From Shewanella sp. ANA-3 (GTDB taxonomy: Bacteria > Pseudomonadota > Gammaproteobacteria > Enterobacterales > Shewanellaceae), in contig NC_008577.1 in NCBI RefSeq assembly GCF_000203935.1, positions 2,356,001-2,420,000 on the forward strand: a DNA stretch of 64,000 bases, given 5' to 3'. Positions 1-9,567 of this stretch are shown piece by piece. Within the stretch, counting starts at the first letter, position 1. Each line of letters opens with the position of its first letter. The position numbers and the translations under genes are program-made. The notes under the pieces were generated by a model. That model worked only from the letters and a program-made list of their open reading frames with translations, made no database searches and was not told where the DNA came from.

Positions 1-1
1 G

Positions 2-1564
2 GTTCTGGTTGATGCAGGTCTGAAGTCTGAAAGCCCAATCCCAGCTGAACAATTCAAAAACGCTCAAGGCGTTTTAGAAATCGCTGTTGGTGATGAAGTT
101 GACGTAGCTCTTGACTCTGTTGAAGACGGCTTCGGTGAGACTCAACTGTCTCGCGAAAAAGCGAAACGTCACGAAGCTTGGATCGTTCTGGAAAAAGCTT
201 ACGAAGATGCTGAAACTGTAATCGGTATCATCAATGGTAAAGTGAAAGGCGGTTTCACTGTTGAATTAAACGGTATCCGTGCCTTCTTACCAGGTTCTCT
301 AGTTGACGTGCGCCCAGTTCGCGACACCGCTCACTTAGAGTACAAAGAATTAGAATTCAAAGTTATCAAACTTGACCAGAAGCGTAACAACGTAGTTGTT
401 TCTCGTCGTGCAGTTATCGAATCAGAAAGCAGCGCTGAGCGTGATGCACTGTTAGAAAACCTGCAAGAAGGTCAAGCAGTTAAAGGTATCGTTAAGAACC
501 TGACTGACTACGGTGCATTCGTAGATTTAGGTGGCGTTGACGGTCTGTTACATATCACTGATATGGCATGGAAACGCGTTAAGCACCCATCTGAAATCGT
601 AAACGTTGGTGACGAAATCAACGTTAAAGTTCTGAAGTACGATCGTGAGCGCACTCGTGTGTCTCTAGGTCTGAAACAACTTGGCGAAGATCCATGGTTA
701 GAAATCAGCAAACGCTACCCAGAAAACACTAAGTTAACTGGTCGCGTAACTAACCTGACTGACTACGGCTGTTTCGTTGAAATCGAAGAAGGCGTTGAAG
801 GTTTAGTTCACGTTTCTGAAATGGATTGGACTAACAAGAACATTCACCCATCTAAAGTGGTTAACTTAGGTGATGAAGTTGAAGTTCTGGTTCTGGATAT
901 CGATGAAGAGCGTCGTCGTATTTCTCTAGGTCTGAAGCAATGTAAGACCAACCCATGGGATGACTTCGCAACTCGTTACAACAAAGGCGACAAGGTTTCT
1001 GGTAAGATCAAGTCAATCACTGACTTCGGTATCTTCATCGGTCTTGACGGCGGTATCGATGGTTTAGTTCACCTGTCTGACATTTCTTGGAACGGCACTG
1101 GCGAAGACGCAGTATCTGAGTACAAGAAAGGCGACGAAATCCACGCAGTGGTTCTGTCTGTTGACCCAGAGCGCGAGCGCATCAGCTTAGGTGTTAAACA
1201 AACTGAAGACGATCCATTCAACGCTTACTTAGCTGACAAGAAGAAAGGTACTATCGTAAACGGTACTGTTTCTGCTGTTGACGCTAAAGGCGTGACTGTT
1301 GAACTAGCTGACACTGTTGAAGGTTACATCCGTGTAGCTGACATCAGCCGTGAGCGCATCGAAGATGCATCTACTGTTTACTCAGTAGGTGACGCTATCG
1401 AAGCTAAGTTCATGGGTGTTGACCGTAAGAACCGTTCTATCAGCCTGTCAATCAAAGCGAAAGACGAAGCTGAAGAAAAAGAAGTAATGGCGACCTTGAA
1501 TAAACAAGAAGACGCTGTTATTAGTAATGCAATGGCTGAAGCGTTTAAAGCAGCTCGCAAATAA
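2..1564 (+). CDS. rpsA: 30S ribosomal protein S1 (5' end outside window)
   Basis: Binds mRNA on the 30S subunit and brings it to the decoding site. The reading frame is open from base 2, so the gene starts before the window; the 520 residues present compare with about 555 in the family, so only the extreme N-terminus is missing. Repeated S1 (OB-fold) domains are plain, with the recurring pattern G-x-V-x-x-L-T-D-Y-G-x-F-V and VDGLLHI/VEGLVHV. A GTG at 242 lies inside the S1 array and is not a real start. Codon use is strongly biased as expected for a highly expressed gene. ihfB follows at 1638, the usual rpsA-ihfB order. Confidence 0.97.
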   Translation, partial: VLVDAGLKSESPIPAEQFKNAQGVLEIAVGDEVDVALDSVEDGFGETQLSREKAKRHEAWIVLEKAYEDAETVIGIINGKVKGGFTVELNGIRAFLPGSLVDVRPVRDTAHLEYKELEFKVIKLDQKRNNVVVSRRAVIESESSAERDALLENLQEGQAVKGIVKNLTDYGAFVDLGGVDGLLHITDMAWKRVKHPSEIVNVGDEINVKVLKYDRERTRVSLGLKQLGEDPWLEISKRYPENTKLTGRVTNLTDYGCFVEIEEGVEGLVHVSEMDWTNKNIHPSKVVNLGDEVEVLVLDIDEERRRISLGLKQCKTNPWDDFATRYNKGDKVSGKIKSITDFGIFIGLDGGIDGLVHLSDISWNGTGEDAVSEYKKGDEIHAVVLSVDPERERISLGVKQTEDDPFNAYLADKKKGTIVNGTVSAVDAKGVTVELADTVEGYIRVADISRERIEDASTVYSVGDAIEAKFMGVDRKNRSISLSIKAKDEAEEKEVMATLNKQEDAVISNAMAEAFKAARK

Positions 1565-1575
1565 TCGCCTGTTGT

Positions 1576-1597
1576 ATGGGGAGTTTTTTCTCCCCAT
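1576..1597 (+). terminator. Hairpin after rpsA
   Basis: A perfect 8-bp inverted repeat (ATGGGGAG / CTCCCCAT) with a loop of six T lies 12 bases after the rpsA stop. There is no T-run after the stem, so it may be a partial terminator, attenuator or RNA-processing hairpin between rpsA and ihfB. Confidence 0.5.
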
Positions 1598-1637
1598 TAG
1601 GTGACTGTGTTTGGCTTGATAATAGGGGATAGCTAGG

Positions 1638-1925
1638 ATGACAAAATCCGAACTGATCGAAAAACTCGCCACCAGGCAGTCGCAGCTGTCGGCGAAAGAG
1701 GTTGAAGGCGCAATCAAAGAGATGTTGGAGCAAATGGCAACAACATTAGAAAGCGGTGATCGTATTGAGATCCGTGGCTTTGGTAGTTTCTCGCTTCATT
1801 ATCGTGCACCGCGTACTGGCCGTAATCCAAAGACTGGTTCATCAGTTGAATTGGAAGGCAAATACGTCCCGCACTTTAAGCCAGGCAAAGAACTGCGCGA
1901 ACGCGTTGACGCAGTTAATGTATAA
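1638..1925 (+). CDS. ihfB: Integration host factor subunit beta
   Basis: DNA-bending nucleoid protein; forms a heterodimer with IHF-alpha and assists recombination, replication and sigma54 transcription. The 95 residues match the family length. The HU/IHF signature [20 protein letters not shown], with the conserved Pro that intercalates in the minor groove, is at about residues 46-65. The start [11 protein letters not shown] is preceded by TAGGATG-type spacing (SD AGG at about 1634). IHF is relevant to the sigma54 promoters later in this window, which usually need bending between enhancer and promoter. Confidence 0.97.
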
Positions 1926-1938
1926 TTGACCGCATTAC

Positions 1939-1966
1939 AAAAAGCCTCCGTAAGGGGGCTTTTTTA
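1939..1966 (+). terminator. Rho-independent terminator of ihfB
   Basis: AAAAAGCCTCC-GTAA-GGGGGCTTTTTT: stem, four-base loop and T-run directly after the ihfB stop. Confidence 0.85.
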
Positions 1967-2048
1967 TATCTAATGCAAGGCAAAGCTGGTCAGCTCAGTA
2001 AATTTCTTGGATAATCAGAAAATTGAAAGGCGTTTAAGGGAGTGCAAC

Positions 2049-2324
2049 GTGAAATCTTTTGTAGCGACAGTCCTTGTGGCACTGTTATTTATCGTGGCAT
2101 TGATTTTTGGTGCGCGTAATGAACAAGTAGTGACGATCAGCTACTTTGTGGCTCAGGGTGAGTATCGTTTACCCGTAGTCTTAGCCGTGGTTTTCTTTGC
2201 AGGCTTTATGTTGAGTTGGCTCGTGGCCAGCTATTATATTGTCAAACTAAAATTGGCTTTAGCGGCGACCAGAAAGAAATTAACGGTCCAAACCGCTAAA
2301 ACTCCTCAAGGTGTAGACGCCTAA
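2049..2324 (+). CDS. lapA: LapA family inner-membrane protein
   Basis: Small protein with two membrane segments (about residues 4-22 and 40-62 from the GTG start) and a basic cytoplasmic tail; DUF1049/LapA family, partner of LapB in controlling LPS synthesis through LpxC turnover. An in-frame ATG at 2007 has no ribosome site and lies before a clear AAGGGAG at 2035-2041; the GTG at 2049 is seven bases from it and makes a protein starting VKSFVATVLVALLF, the usual LapA form of about 90 residues. The stop is one base before the lapB ATG, so the two are coupled. Confidence 0.88.
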   Translation: MKSFVATVLVALLFIVALIFGARNEQVVTISYFVAQGEYRLPVVLAVVFFAGFMLSWLVASYYIVKLKLALAATRKKLTVQTAKTPQGVDA

Positions 2325-2325
2325 T

Positions 2326-3486
2326 ATGCTTGAGATCCTCTTCCTGCTGCTTCCTATTGCTGCCGGTTACGGTTGGTATATGGGGCGGCGGAGCATAAGG
2401 CAAAACCAGAGTAATCAGCGTAAGCAATTAAGTCGTGATTATTTCACCGGCTTGAATTTCCTGTTGTCAAACGAGTCAGACAAAGCGGTCGACTTGTTTA
2501 TCAGTATGCTCGATGTGGACGATGAAACCATCGATACTCATCTTTCCCTCGGGTCGTTATTCCGCAAACGCGGTGAAGTTGACCGCTCCATTCGTATCCA
2601 TCAAAACTTAATCGCACGTCCCACACTCACCAATGAGCAGCGCGATATCGCGATGATGGAACTGGGTAAAGATTACCTTGCGGCGGGGTTTTACGACCGT
2701 GCAGAAGAAATTTTCCTGAATTTGGTGAGTCAAGATGACCATAGCGAAGAGTCTGAGACGCAGCTGATTGCCATTTATCAAGTCATTAAGGAATGGCAAA
2801 AGGCCATCGACATCACCAAGCGCTTAAGCCGCAAGCGTCAGCAGGTGCTTAAACCGATTATCGCCCATTTTTATTGCCAGCTTGCGGATGAAACCAGCGA
2901 CGATGCTGACAAGATCAAGTTATTACTACAGGCCTTAAAACAAGATCCTAAGTGTGGCCGAGCCTTACTCACGCTCGCCAAAAAATTCCTCGACGCCAAG
3001 GATTATAACCAGTGCAAATCTATGCTGATGGCACTGAAAAAGGCTGACATAGAACTTTTTGCCGATGCCTTACCAACGGCCAAGCAAGTGTATCGCGATA
3101 CCCAAGATAAAGAGGGCTATCAAGAATTATTAGCGGGCGCGATGGCCGAAGGGGCGGGCGCCTCCGTGGTGGTAGCGCTTGCTCAACATATGATTAGTCT
3201 CGATGAGATAAAAACTGCTGAAAACATGGTGTTGGATGCCCTGTATCGCCATCCCACCATGAAGGGGTTTCAGCACTTAATGCAGATGCACCTGCGTCAA
3301 GCTGAAGAAGGGCAAGCCAAACAAAGTTTGACTATGCTTGAGCAACTTGTTGAACAACAAATTAAATTCCGTCCAAGTTATCGCTGTAAAGAATGCGGTT
3401 TCCCATCCCACACCCTGTATTGGCATTGCCCCTCCTGTAAAAAATGGGGCACCATTAAACGGATCCGTGGCTTAGACGGTGAATAA
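2326..3486 (+). CDS. lapB: LPS assembly protein B (TPR, rubredoxin-like zinc site)
   Basis: Adaptor that links LPS synthesis to FtsH-mediated LpxC degradation. The N-terminal 20 residues form a membrane anchor followed by RR-S-I-R; TPR helices fill roughly residues 35-350 (for example THLSLGSLFRKRGEVDRSI). The C-terminus has two CxxC pairs, CKECGF and CPSCKKW (about residues 356-376), the rubredoxin-like zinc site of LapB. The 386 residues match the family. Follows lapA by one base. Confidence 0.94.
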   Translation: MLEILFLLLPIAAGYGWYMGRRSIRQNQSNQRKQLSRDYFTGLNFLLSNESDKAVDLFISMLDVDDETIDTHLSLGSLFRKRGEVDRSIRIHQNLIARPTLTNEQRDIAMMELGKDYLAAGFYDRAEEIFLNLVSQDDHSEESETQLIAIYQVIKEWQKAIDITKRLSRKRQQVLKPIIAHFYCQLADETSDDADKIKLLLQALKQDPKCGRALLTLAKKFLDAKDYNQCKSMLMALKKADIELFADALPTAKQVYRDTQDKEGYQELLAGAMAEGAGASVVVALAQHMISLDEIKTAENMVLDALYRHPTMKGFQHLMQMHLRQAEEGQAKQSLTMLEQLVEQQIKFRPSYRCKECGFPSHTLYWHCPSCKKWGTIKRIRGLDGE

Positions 3487-3525
3487 CCTTTAGAAATACC
3501 TTGTTAGTGTAACTCAGTTGGAGAG

Positions 3526-4224
3526 ATGATGACGACCAAACCTATCCTCGTAGCGCTTGATTACGATAATAAAAACCACGCCTTACAACTGATAGATCAA
3601 CTCGATCCCAACATGTGCCGCCTCAAAGTGGGCAAAGAAATGTTTACCCTGTTTGGCCCACAATTGGTTAAAGACATTCACGACCGTGGTTTCGATCTTT
3701 TCCTCGACCTAAAGTTTCACGATATTCCCAATACGGTCGCCAAAGCAGTTGCGGCTGCGGCAGAACTTGGCGTGTGGATGACAAACGTGCATGCCAGCGG
3801 TGGCTTGGCCATGATGGAAGCGGCGAAAAAAGCGTTGCTGCCCTATGGCAAGGATGCACCTCTGCTAATCGCAGTAACGGTACTTACTTCAATGAGTGAT
3901 GAAGATTTAAAACTCATCGGCATTGATGTGCCAGCTTTTGAACATGTGCAACGTCTCGCGAAACTCACCAAGCAGGCGGGCCTTGATGGTGTGGTCTGTT
4001 CGGCGCAAGAGGCAAATGTACTAAAATCACTCTTAGGTCAAGATTTTAAACTTATCACCCCGGGGATCCGTCCACTGGGCAGCGACGTGGGTGACCAACA
4101 CCGGGTGATGACGCCACCGGAGGCGCTTGCAGCCGGTTCTGATTATTTAGTGATTGGTCGACCAATCACTAAGGCCGCCGATCCTCTGGCGGCGCTGCAG
4201 GCGATTCATCAATCTCTCGCTTGA
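3526..4224 (+). CDS. pyrF: Orotidine 5'-phosphate decarboxylase
   Basis: Final step of UMP synthesis, OMP to UMP plus CO2. The catalytic D-x-K-x-x-D motif is visible as [13 protein letters not shown] at about residue 60, and the phosphate-loop region ends in TPGIRP...DYLVIGRPI. The 232 residues are typical for the bacterial short form. Two ATGs in tandem (3526 and 3529) follow GGAG at 3519-3522; either may be used. It is 39 bases after lapB, the order also seen in E. coli. Confidence 0.96.
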   Translation: MMTTKPILVALDYDNKNHALQLIDQLDPNMCRLKVGKEMFTLFGPQLVKDIHDRGFDLFLDLKFHDIPNTVAKAVAAAAELGVWMTNVHASGGLAMMEAAKKALLPYGKDAPLLIAVTVLTSMSDEDLKLIGIDVPAFEHVQRLAKLTKQAGLDGVVCSAQEANVLKSLLGQDFKLITPGIRPLGSDVGDQHRVMTPPEALAAGSDYLVIGRPITKAADPLAALQAIHQSLA

Positions 4225-4296
4225 GTGCCATGATGAAAGCCATTGCGGCTTAAGCACTCATTCGCGCGTTAATTTGACCGTTCACGGAGAATGCCC

Positions 4297-5124
4297 ATGC
4301 TGAATACTACGATGTTTAATTATCAAGGTAAGAATGTTGTCGTTGTCGGTGGTACGAGTGGAATTAACCTCGCGATAGCCAACGCCTTTGCGCAGGCTGG
4401 CGCGAATGTGACGGTGGCGAGTCGCAGTCAAGACAAGATTGATGCCGCCGTGTTGCAACTCAAACAGTCAAATCCAGATGGGATCCACCTCGGGGTGAGT
4501 TTTGATGTCAGGGATTTGGCTGCGGTTGAGCAGGGCTTTGAAGCCATCGCCTCCGAATTTGGCTTTATCGATGTGTTGGTCAGTGGCGCGGCAGGCAACT
4601 TTCCGGCGACTGCGGCAAAACTCTCTGCTAATGGCTTTAAGGCCGTGATGGATATTGACTTGTTGGGCAGTTTTCAAGTGCTAAAGACGGCTTATCCTTT
4701 ACTGCGTCGCCCCCAAGGGAATATTATTCAAATCTCGGCGCCGCAGGCATCCATAGCAATGCCAATGCAAGCCCATGTGTGCGCCGCCAAAGCGGGCGTA
4801 GACATGCTCACTCGGACACTGGCGGTAGAATGGGGCTGCGAAGGGATCCGCATAAACTCCATTATTCCTGGACCAATCGCGGACACTGAAGGATTTAACC
4901 GTTTAGCACCGAGCGCCGCGCTGCAACAGCAAGTTGCACAGTCTGTACCGTTAAAACGCAATGGCGAAGGGCAAGATATTGCTAATGCCGCGATGTTTTT
5001 AGGATCAGAATATGCCTCGTACATTACAGGGGTTGTGTTACCCGTCGATGGTGGCTGGTCACTTGGCGGAGCGAGCATTGCAATGACGGCATTAGGCGAG
5101 TTGGCGATTAAAGCTCAGCAGTAA
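4297..5124 (+). CDS. Short-chain dehydrogenase, 2,4-dienoyl-CoA reductase-like
   Basis: Rossmann-fold SDR; the nucleotide loop GGTSGINLAIA is at about residue 15 and the C-terminus has PVDGGW. The active-site strand has no Tyr-x-x-x-Lys: the residue is Val (VCAAK, about residue 158). This, with the AAGNF segment and GPI-x-x-T-x-GF-x-RL, resembles mitochondrial/peroxisomal 2,4-dienoyl-CoA reductases (DECR), which also lack the usual Tyr, so an NADPH-dependent enoyl/dienoyl-CoA reductase role is inferred. The ATG at 4297 sits seven bases after CGGAG; the upstream ATG at 4291 is too close. The acyl-CoA dehydrogenase nearby fits fatty-acid metabolism. Confidence 0.8.
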   Translation: MLNTTMFNYQGKNVVVVGGTSGINLAIANAFAQAGANVTVASRSQDKIDAAVLQLKQSNPDGIHLGVSFDVRDLAAVEQGFEAIASEFGFIDVLVSGAAGNFPATAAKLSANGFKAVMDIDLLGSFQVLKTAYPLLRRPQGNIIQISAPQASIAMPMQAHVCAAKAGVDMLTRTLAVEWGCEGIRINSIIPGPIADTEGFNRLAPSAALQQQVAQSVPLKRNGEGQDIANAAMFLGSEYASYITGVVLPVDGGWSLGGASIAMTALGELAIKAQQ

Positions 5125-5183
5125 TAGTGCAATATTTGAACGTTGTAACTTATTTATTTGATAGAGAAATCGGGTGAAAATCC

Positions 5184-5726
5184 ATGGCGAATGCATTACA
5201 AGAGCAGCTGCTTAAGGCTGGCCTTGCCAGTAAACAAAAAGTACGTGATGTGAAGACGCAAAAACGTCGCGACAAAAAGGCGCGGGTGGATGATGGTTCG
5301 AGCGCATTGAAGAGTGACATTGCCGAGCAAAAACGACTCCAAGCTGAAAAAGATAAGGCTTTGAACGAGCAGCGTTTTGCCGAAGCGACGGCCCGTGGGC
5401 AAGTGCGTGGCTTAGTGAGTGAATTCACTCAATTTGCGATTAAGATCCCAAGCCATGCTGAGGTCAAGTTTAACTATACCCTCGACAATAAAATCTATTC
5501 AGTCTATATCGATGAGAAGATCCAATCAGAACTGCTAAAAGGTCTATTAGGGATTGTTCGATACGAAGATAAGAGCTACCTAGTCCCCCATAAATTAGCA
5601 GAGCGCGTCAATCTACTGGTGCCACAATGGTGCGGTTACTTGTGGCAACAAGATGAAGGCAAAGCGGTTGAGGTCGAAGATGACCCCTATGCTGATTATG
5701 CGATCCCAGACGATTTAATGTGGTAA
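5184..5726 (+). CDS. DUF2058 family protein (YaiL-like)
   Basis: A 180-residue soluble protein with a highly charged, helical N-terminal half rich in Lys/Arg/Glu (about 1-75; QKVRDVKTQKRRDKKARV) and a compact C-terminal domain ending in acidic residues and DDLMW. This is the layout of DUF2058, found across gammaproteobacteria and linked to nucleic acid or ribosome association only by its charge. The function is not known. No membrane segment or signal peptide. Confidence 0.8.
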   Translation: MANALQEQLLKAGLASKQKVRDVKTQKRRDKKARVDDGSSALKSDIAEQKRLQAEKDKALNEQRFAEATARGQVRGLVSEFTQFAIKIPSHAEVKFNYTLDNKIYSVYIDEKIQSELLKGLLGIVRYEDKSYLVPHKLAERVNLLVPQWCGYLWQQDEGKAVEVEDDPYADYAIPDDLMW

Positions 5727-5782
5727 TCAATGCGTTAATCGTGAGCTAAGCCGACGACGCATCGCTTATCTCTGGCTACACT

Positions 5783-5813
5783 AAAACCCTTAAGGCAACT
5801 TAAGGGTTTTTTA
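5783..5813 (+). terminator. Terminator after DUF2058 gene
   Basis: Perfect 12-bp stem AAAACCCTTAAG-GCAA-CTTAAGGGTTTT followed by TT; strong rho-independent form. Confidence 0.88.
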
Positions 5814-5906
5814 TTGCCCGCATTTCACATTAACGGTTTTGCTGGTTCTGAGTTGCAAAGTGAATTTGTAATGAGATTGTTTTCTGTATTGAACTGGTAT
5901 AAATTA

Positions 5907-5918
5907 AAACAACTGTTT
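5907..5918. promoter_or_regulatory. Possible PsrA/FadR-type palindrome
   Basis: AAAC-AACT-GTTT (inside TTAAAACAACTGTTTAA) lies 26 bases before the acyl-CoA dehydrogenase start. The form AAAC-N4-GTTT is like the boxes described for the fatty-acid regulator PsrA. One short palindrome is weak evidence. Confidence 0.3.
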
Positions 5919-5943
5919 AAATCCTACGTTTAAGAGTCTACCC

Positions 5944-7701
5944 ATGAATCCTTACCAAGCTCCGTTAGCGGATATGCGTTTCTTATTGGAACAGGTTTTT
6001 GATGCGCCAAATACTTGGGCACAACTCCCTGATATTGCTGAAATGGTCGATATGGATACGGCCAGCGCGATTCTCGAAGAAGCCGCGAAAATCAGTGCTG
6101 AATTAATCCATCCGCTTAACCGTGCTGGCGATGAGCAAGGCGTTCTTCATCAGGATAATCGAGTGATTACCCCTGATGGTTATAAAGCTGTTTACGATCA
6201 ATATTCCCAAGGCGGCTGGGTGGGCCTATGTGGTGAACCCGAGTTCGGTGGTATGGGCATGCCGAAAATGCTGGGGGTGTTAGTCGATGAAATGGCTTAC
6301 AGCGCCTGCAATGCATTCACTCTGTATGGCTCACTCACGGCGGGGGCGGCATTATGTATTAATGCCCACGGCAGTGAAGAGATTAAAGAAACCTATTTGC
6401 CGAAGCTTTACAGCGGGGAATGGGCAGGGGCCATGGACATGACTGAGCCTCAGGCGGGCTCAGATCTACGTAATATCCGTACCCGTGCTATCCCACAGGA
6501 TGACGGCAGTTATGCCATTAGCGGCAGCAAAATCTTTATCACGGGTGGCGATCATGATTTAACTGAGAACGTCATTCACTTAGTGTTGGCAAAGCTTCCT
6601 GAAAGCAAAGGTATTTCACTGTTCCTCGTGCCTAAAACCACGGTTAATGCCGATGGCAGTTTAGGCCAAGCGAACGGTGTGAGCGTCGGTTCCATCGAAC
6701 ATAAAATGGGGCTTAAGGGCTCTGCCACTTGTGTAATGAACTTTGATGAGGCAAAAGGTTACCTGATTGGTGAGCCAAATCGTGGTTTAGTGTGTATGTT
6801 CACTATGATGAACTACGAGCGCTTAGCCATCGGTATTCAAGGGCTTGGCAGTGCGCAGGCCGCTTATCAAATGGCCGCCGATTATGCCAAAGAGCGCAAC
6901 CAAGGCGTTGCCGCTGGCGGCTCGCCCACAGGTAGCGACTCCGATCCTATTATTGTTCATGGCGACGTGCGTCGTATGCTGCTGACCATACGTGCGATGA
7001 CGGAAGCGGGGCGCGCACTCTCGGTATTTACCGGTAAACAACTCGATTTAGCAAAATATGCCGAGGGTGAGGTTAAAGCTAAGGCTGCTCGCTACGTGGG
7101 CTTGTTAACTCCCGTGGCAAAAGCGTTTTTAACCGACCGCGGTTTAGATGCTACTATCATGGCGCAACAAGTGTTTGGTGGTCATGGCTATATTCGCGAA
7201 ACCGGCATTGAGCAGTTAGTACGTGATACTCGTATTGCGCAGATTTACGAAGGCACTAACGGCATTCAGGCTATCGACTTCCTAGGACGAAAAGTTACAG
7301 GCGATAATCTCGCGACCCTTAAGGAGTTTGTGGCCGAGTTAAAGGCGCAAATGCGTGAGTTTACTCAGGTCGATGCGGTGAAAGTGTCCGCCGTTTGTGC
7401 ACGTTTGGATGCCTTAGTCAATGTTGCCGAATCCATCAATGAGCAAAAGCTGACTCAACCAGCGCTGATTAACGCCAGTGCGGTCGACTTTTTGGATGCC
7501 TTCGGCTTCACCCTCTATGGGTTCTATTGGTTAGCCATGTTGGATAAAGCGGTGGGTGCTGAAGATAAGCAGTATGCCGAGCAAAAATCCTACCTCACCA
7601 AATTTTATTTCGACAAATTGCTGCCTAAGGCTGACTATCACTTAGCACAAGTGCGCGCGGGAGATACCAGCACTATGGCGATGCCAGCTGAGCTGTTCTA
7701 A
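5944..7701 (+). CDS. Acyl-CoA dehydrogenase, long form with C-terminal extension
   Basis: FAD-dependent alpha,beta-dehydrogenation of an acyl-CoA. The 585 residues exceed the usual 380-400; the extra C-terminal region (about 460-585) is the domain seen in DmdC-like and related family members. Visible signatures: MDMTEPQAGSDL (about 160-171), GSKIFITGG (about 195), GHGYIRETGIEQLVRD (about 418) and the catalytic Glu in QIYEGTNGIQ (about 438). The start MNPYQAPLADM has only a weak ribosome site. It stands alone between two terminators. The substrate cannot be told from the sequence. Confidence 0.9.
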   Translation: MNPYQAPLADMRFLLEQVFDAPNTWAQLPDIAEMVDMDTASAILEEAAKISAELIHPLNRAGDEQGVLHQDNRVITPDGYKAVYDQYSQGGWVGLCGEPEFGGMGMPKMLGVLVDEMAYSACNAFTLYGSLTAGAALCINAHGSEEIKETYLPKLYSGEWAGAMDMTEPQAGSDLRNIRTRAIPQDDGSYAISGSKIFITGGDHDLTENVIHLVLAKLPESKGISLFLVPKTTVNADGSLGQANGVSVGSIEHKMGLKGSATCVMNFDEAKGYLIGEPNRGLVCMFTMMNYERLAIGIQGLGSAQAAYQMAADYAKERNQGVAAGGSPTGSDSDPIIVHGDVRRMLLTIRAMTEAGRALSVFTGKQLDLAKYAEGEVKAKAARYVGLLTPVAKAFLTDRGLDATIMAQQVFGGHGYIRETGIEQLVRDTRIAQIYEGTNGIQAIDFLGRKVTGDNLATLKEFVAELKAQMREFTQVDAVKVSAVCARLDALVNVAESINEQKLTQPALINASAVDFLDAFGFTLYGFYWLAMLDKAVGAEDKQYAEQKSYLTKFYFDKLLPKADYHLAQVRAGDTSTMAMPAELF

Positions 7702-7741
7702 CGTAAACTTAATCGCGTTAAACGTTCGAATTAACCCAATA

Positions 7742-7768
7742 AAAAAGCACTGATATTCAGTGCTTTTT
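7742..7768. terminator. Bidirectional terminator
   Basis: AAAAAGCACTGA-TAT-TCAGTGCTTTTT, a perfect 12-bp stem with T-runs on both strands, between the converging acyl-CoA dehydrogenase and dacB genes. Confidence 0.9.
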
Positions 7769-7810
7769 CTTTTTAATTGCTTTGTATATGACTCTGCACC
7801 TTATCGGATA

Positions 7811-9352
7811 TTAATCACTTAACTTAACGGTGTTGAGCTCAGTGGTCGTTGTTTGGCTGGTCTGAGTTTGAGTTTCGACAGCGCTCAGTAGCCGAGTTAA
7901 AAAGTCAGCGCTAAAGGCGGGCTTACGTTGTTTTTTGGTTTCAGGACTGATGCCATTCTCGAGCACGACAAAGAGAATATCCCGCTGCTGCGCTAAACGC
8001 ATAAAGCCAGCTAAATTGGCGACACCCTGCATCGAGCCAGTCTTGGCAAACACTCGATGTTTTAAGGGCGGTTTAGTGTATCCCAAGCGATATTGCAGTG
8101 TGCCGCTGACACCAGCTTCGGGCAAACTGTCAATGAGGCTGTGAAAGCGTGCATCTTGGTAAATGAGTGCCAGTACATCGGCTAATTGTTTTGCGCTCAA
8201 CAGGTTATAGCGAGAAAGCCCTGAACCATCGACAATATTGGCGTTGGTTAAATCAATCCCAAGCTCAGTCAGTATATGGCGCATAGCCGCTGCACCATGG
8301 GTAAAGCTGCCTTGGGCTTTGTAATAACTTTGCCCCACGCGCTTAAACAAACTATCGGCAATCAGGTTATCCGACTTCAGCAACATGGTTTTGAGCAGTT
8401 CAGGCAAGGGTGCGCTGCTATGGCTGGCAATGAGTTTTGCCTTCGAAGGGATGGCGTTGCCTATCTTCACTTTACCTGAGAGTGACATTTCACCCTTGAG
8501 CGTCGCTGTTAGGGTGTCCATGGCAAATTTTTCAGGATCGCTAATGGCAATCGCCAGCGGTATCGCTTCATTGCCAGGATAGCAGCCCCGTAGATGATAC
8601 TGATTCTGGCCAAGGCGTACTAAATCGAGTTGGCAAAAATCATGGCCTGCTTTGGGGGAGAATATGGCGTCGCTACTCACTTTCACCCCAAAACTCGATG
8701 CCCTTAATTTCACCTCAGAAGCATGCTTGGCTGAGCTTGGCGCAAACTGCCCGTACACGCAGTTTTGGTTGATGATATAACTCGACACCGGCGCTGCAAA
8801 GCAAATCCCGAGATCATCCCACACCCAGCCAGGCGCTTGTAATTGCTCTTGTTTATCCCCGATAAGATAGAGATGCCCCTCAATGCTTGTTATGCCTTGC
8901 TTTTGTAGATGAGCAAACAAGGCCTTAAGGTCGTCCTGAGTTAGCGTCGGATCGCCGCTAAAACGCAGATAAACACTGCCCGCAATATGACCTTGGCGAA
9001 TAGGCGCATCACTCCACAGCTCAGTGACATAGCGAAAATCTGGGCCAAGGGTGGCCAAAGCGGTAACGGCGGTCAGCACTTTTTGTGTGCTGGCGGGGAT
9101 AAATAAGGTATCGGCTTGCTGGCTGTATAACAGGGTATTGGTACTTAAATCACGGGCCAACAAAGCCACTTGCGAATGACGCGGAGCAATATCGGCGATT
9201 TGCTTGGCCAATATCGACTCATCCATCGGATGAATTGCCGCATGGGCTTGGGTTGACAGTAGCATGCTTACCAAGCTACCTAAGAGTAACCCTTTAATCT
9301 TGGGGCGAGTGAATGATGCCTGTAACTTATCCTTGTTTAGCGAGTACGTCAT
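7811..9352 (-). CDS. dacB: D-Ala-D-Ala carboxypeptidase/endopeptidase PBP4
   Basis: Periplasmic class C low-molecular-weight PBP that cleaves D-Ala-D-Ala and peptide cross-links. Penicillin-binding motifs are complete: SxxK as ASTQK (nucleophile Ser), SxN as KSDN, and KTG as AKTGSMQG. A signal peptide (LLLGSLVSMLLSTQAHA) ends near residue 39. I chose the ATG at 9352 because AGGA lies five bases before it; a longer reading from 9379 has no such site. The extra domain between SxxK and SxN is present, typical of DacB. It is 27 bases after a small membrane protein gene. Confidence 0.92.
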   Translation of the reverse strand: MTYSLNKDKLQASFTRPKIKGLLLGSLVSMLLSTQAHAAIHPMDESILAKQIADIAPRHSQVALLARDLSTNTLLYSQQADTLFIPASTQKVLTAVTALATLGPDFRYVTELWSDAPIRQGHIAGSVYLRFSGDPTLTQDDLKALFAHLQKQGITSIEGHLYLIGDKQEQLQAPGWVWDDLGICFAAPVSSYIINQNCVYGQFAPSSAKHASEVKLRASSFGVKVSSDAIFSPKAGHDFCQLDLVRLGQNQYHLRGCYPGNEAIPLAIAISDPEKFAMDTLTATLKGEMSLSGKVKIGNAIPSKAKLIASHSSAPLPELLKTMLLKSDNLIADSLFKRVGQSYYKAQGSFTHGAAAMRHILTELGIDLTNANIVDGSGLSRYNLLSAKQLADVLALIYQDARFHSLIDSLPEAGVSGTLQYRLGYTKPPLKHRVFAKTGSMQGVANLAGFMRLAQQRDILFVVLENGISPETKKQRKPAFSADFLTRLLSAVETQTQTSQTTTTELNTVKLSD

Positions 9353-9378
9353 AGGTGTCCTGAATATCATTTTTACCA

Positions 9379-9555
9379 TTAGCGGTCATTGCTGCCATCG
9401 TCTTTTTCCATTAAACGATACAGTCTTAGGGTGACAAATAAAACCAATCCGATAAAAAGCGGCAAAATGAGTAAACCGAGCTGCGCTTTAAAATGAAAAA
9501 TGCCCCAAGCTAAGGCTAAGGTGAGGGCGAGGGTCAGTAGGATTTTTTTGTTCAT
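9379..9555 (-). CDS. Small inner-membrane protein, unknown
   Basis: About 58 residues (MNKKILLTLALTLALAWGIF...) with two hydrophobic segments, about 4-20 and 26-44, and a charged end EKDDGSNDR. It overlaps nothing and ends 27 bases before dacB, so the two are probably co-transcribed. An ATG four codons upstream (9567) is also possible; neither has a strong ribosome site. I do not recognise the family. Confidence 0.6.
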   Translation of the reverse strand: MNKKILLTLALTLALAWGIFHFKAQLGLLILPLFIGLVLFVTLRLYRLMEKDDGSNDR

Positions 9556-9567
9556 GGTGTTAGGCAA

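Noticed and set aside
242-244. GTG as the start of rpsA
   Set aside because: The frame is open to the window's first codon and S1 homology continues upstream, so the true start is outside.
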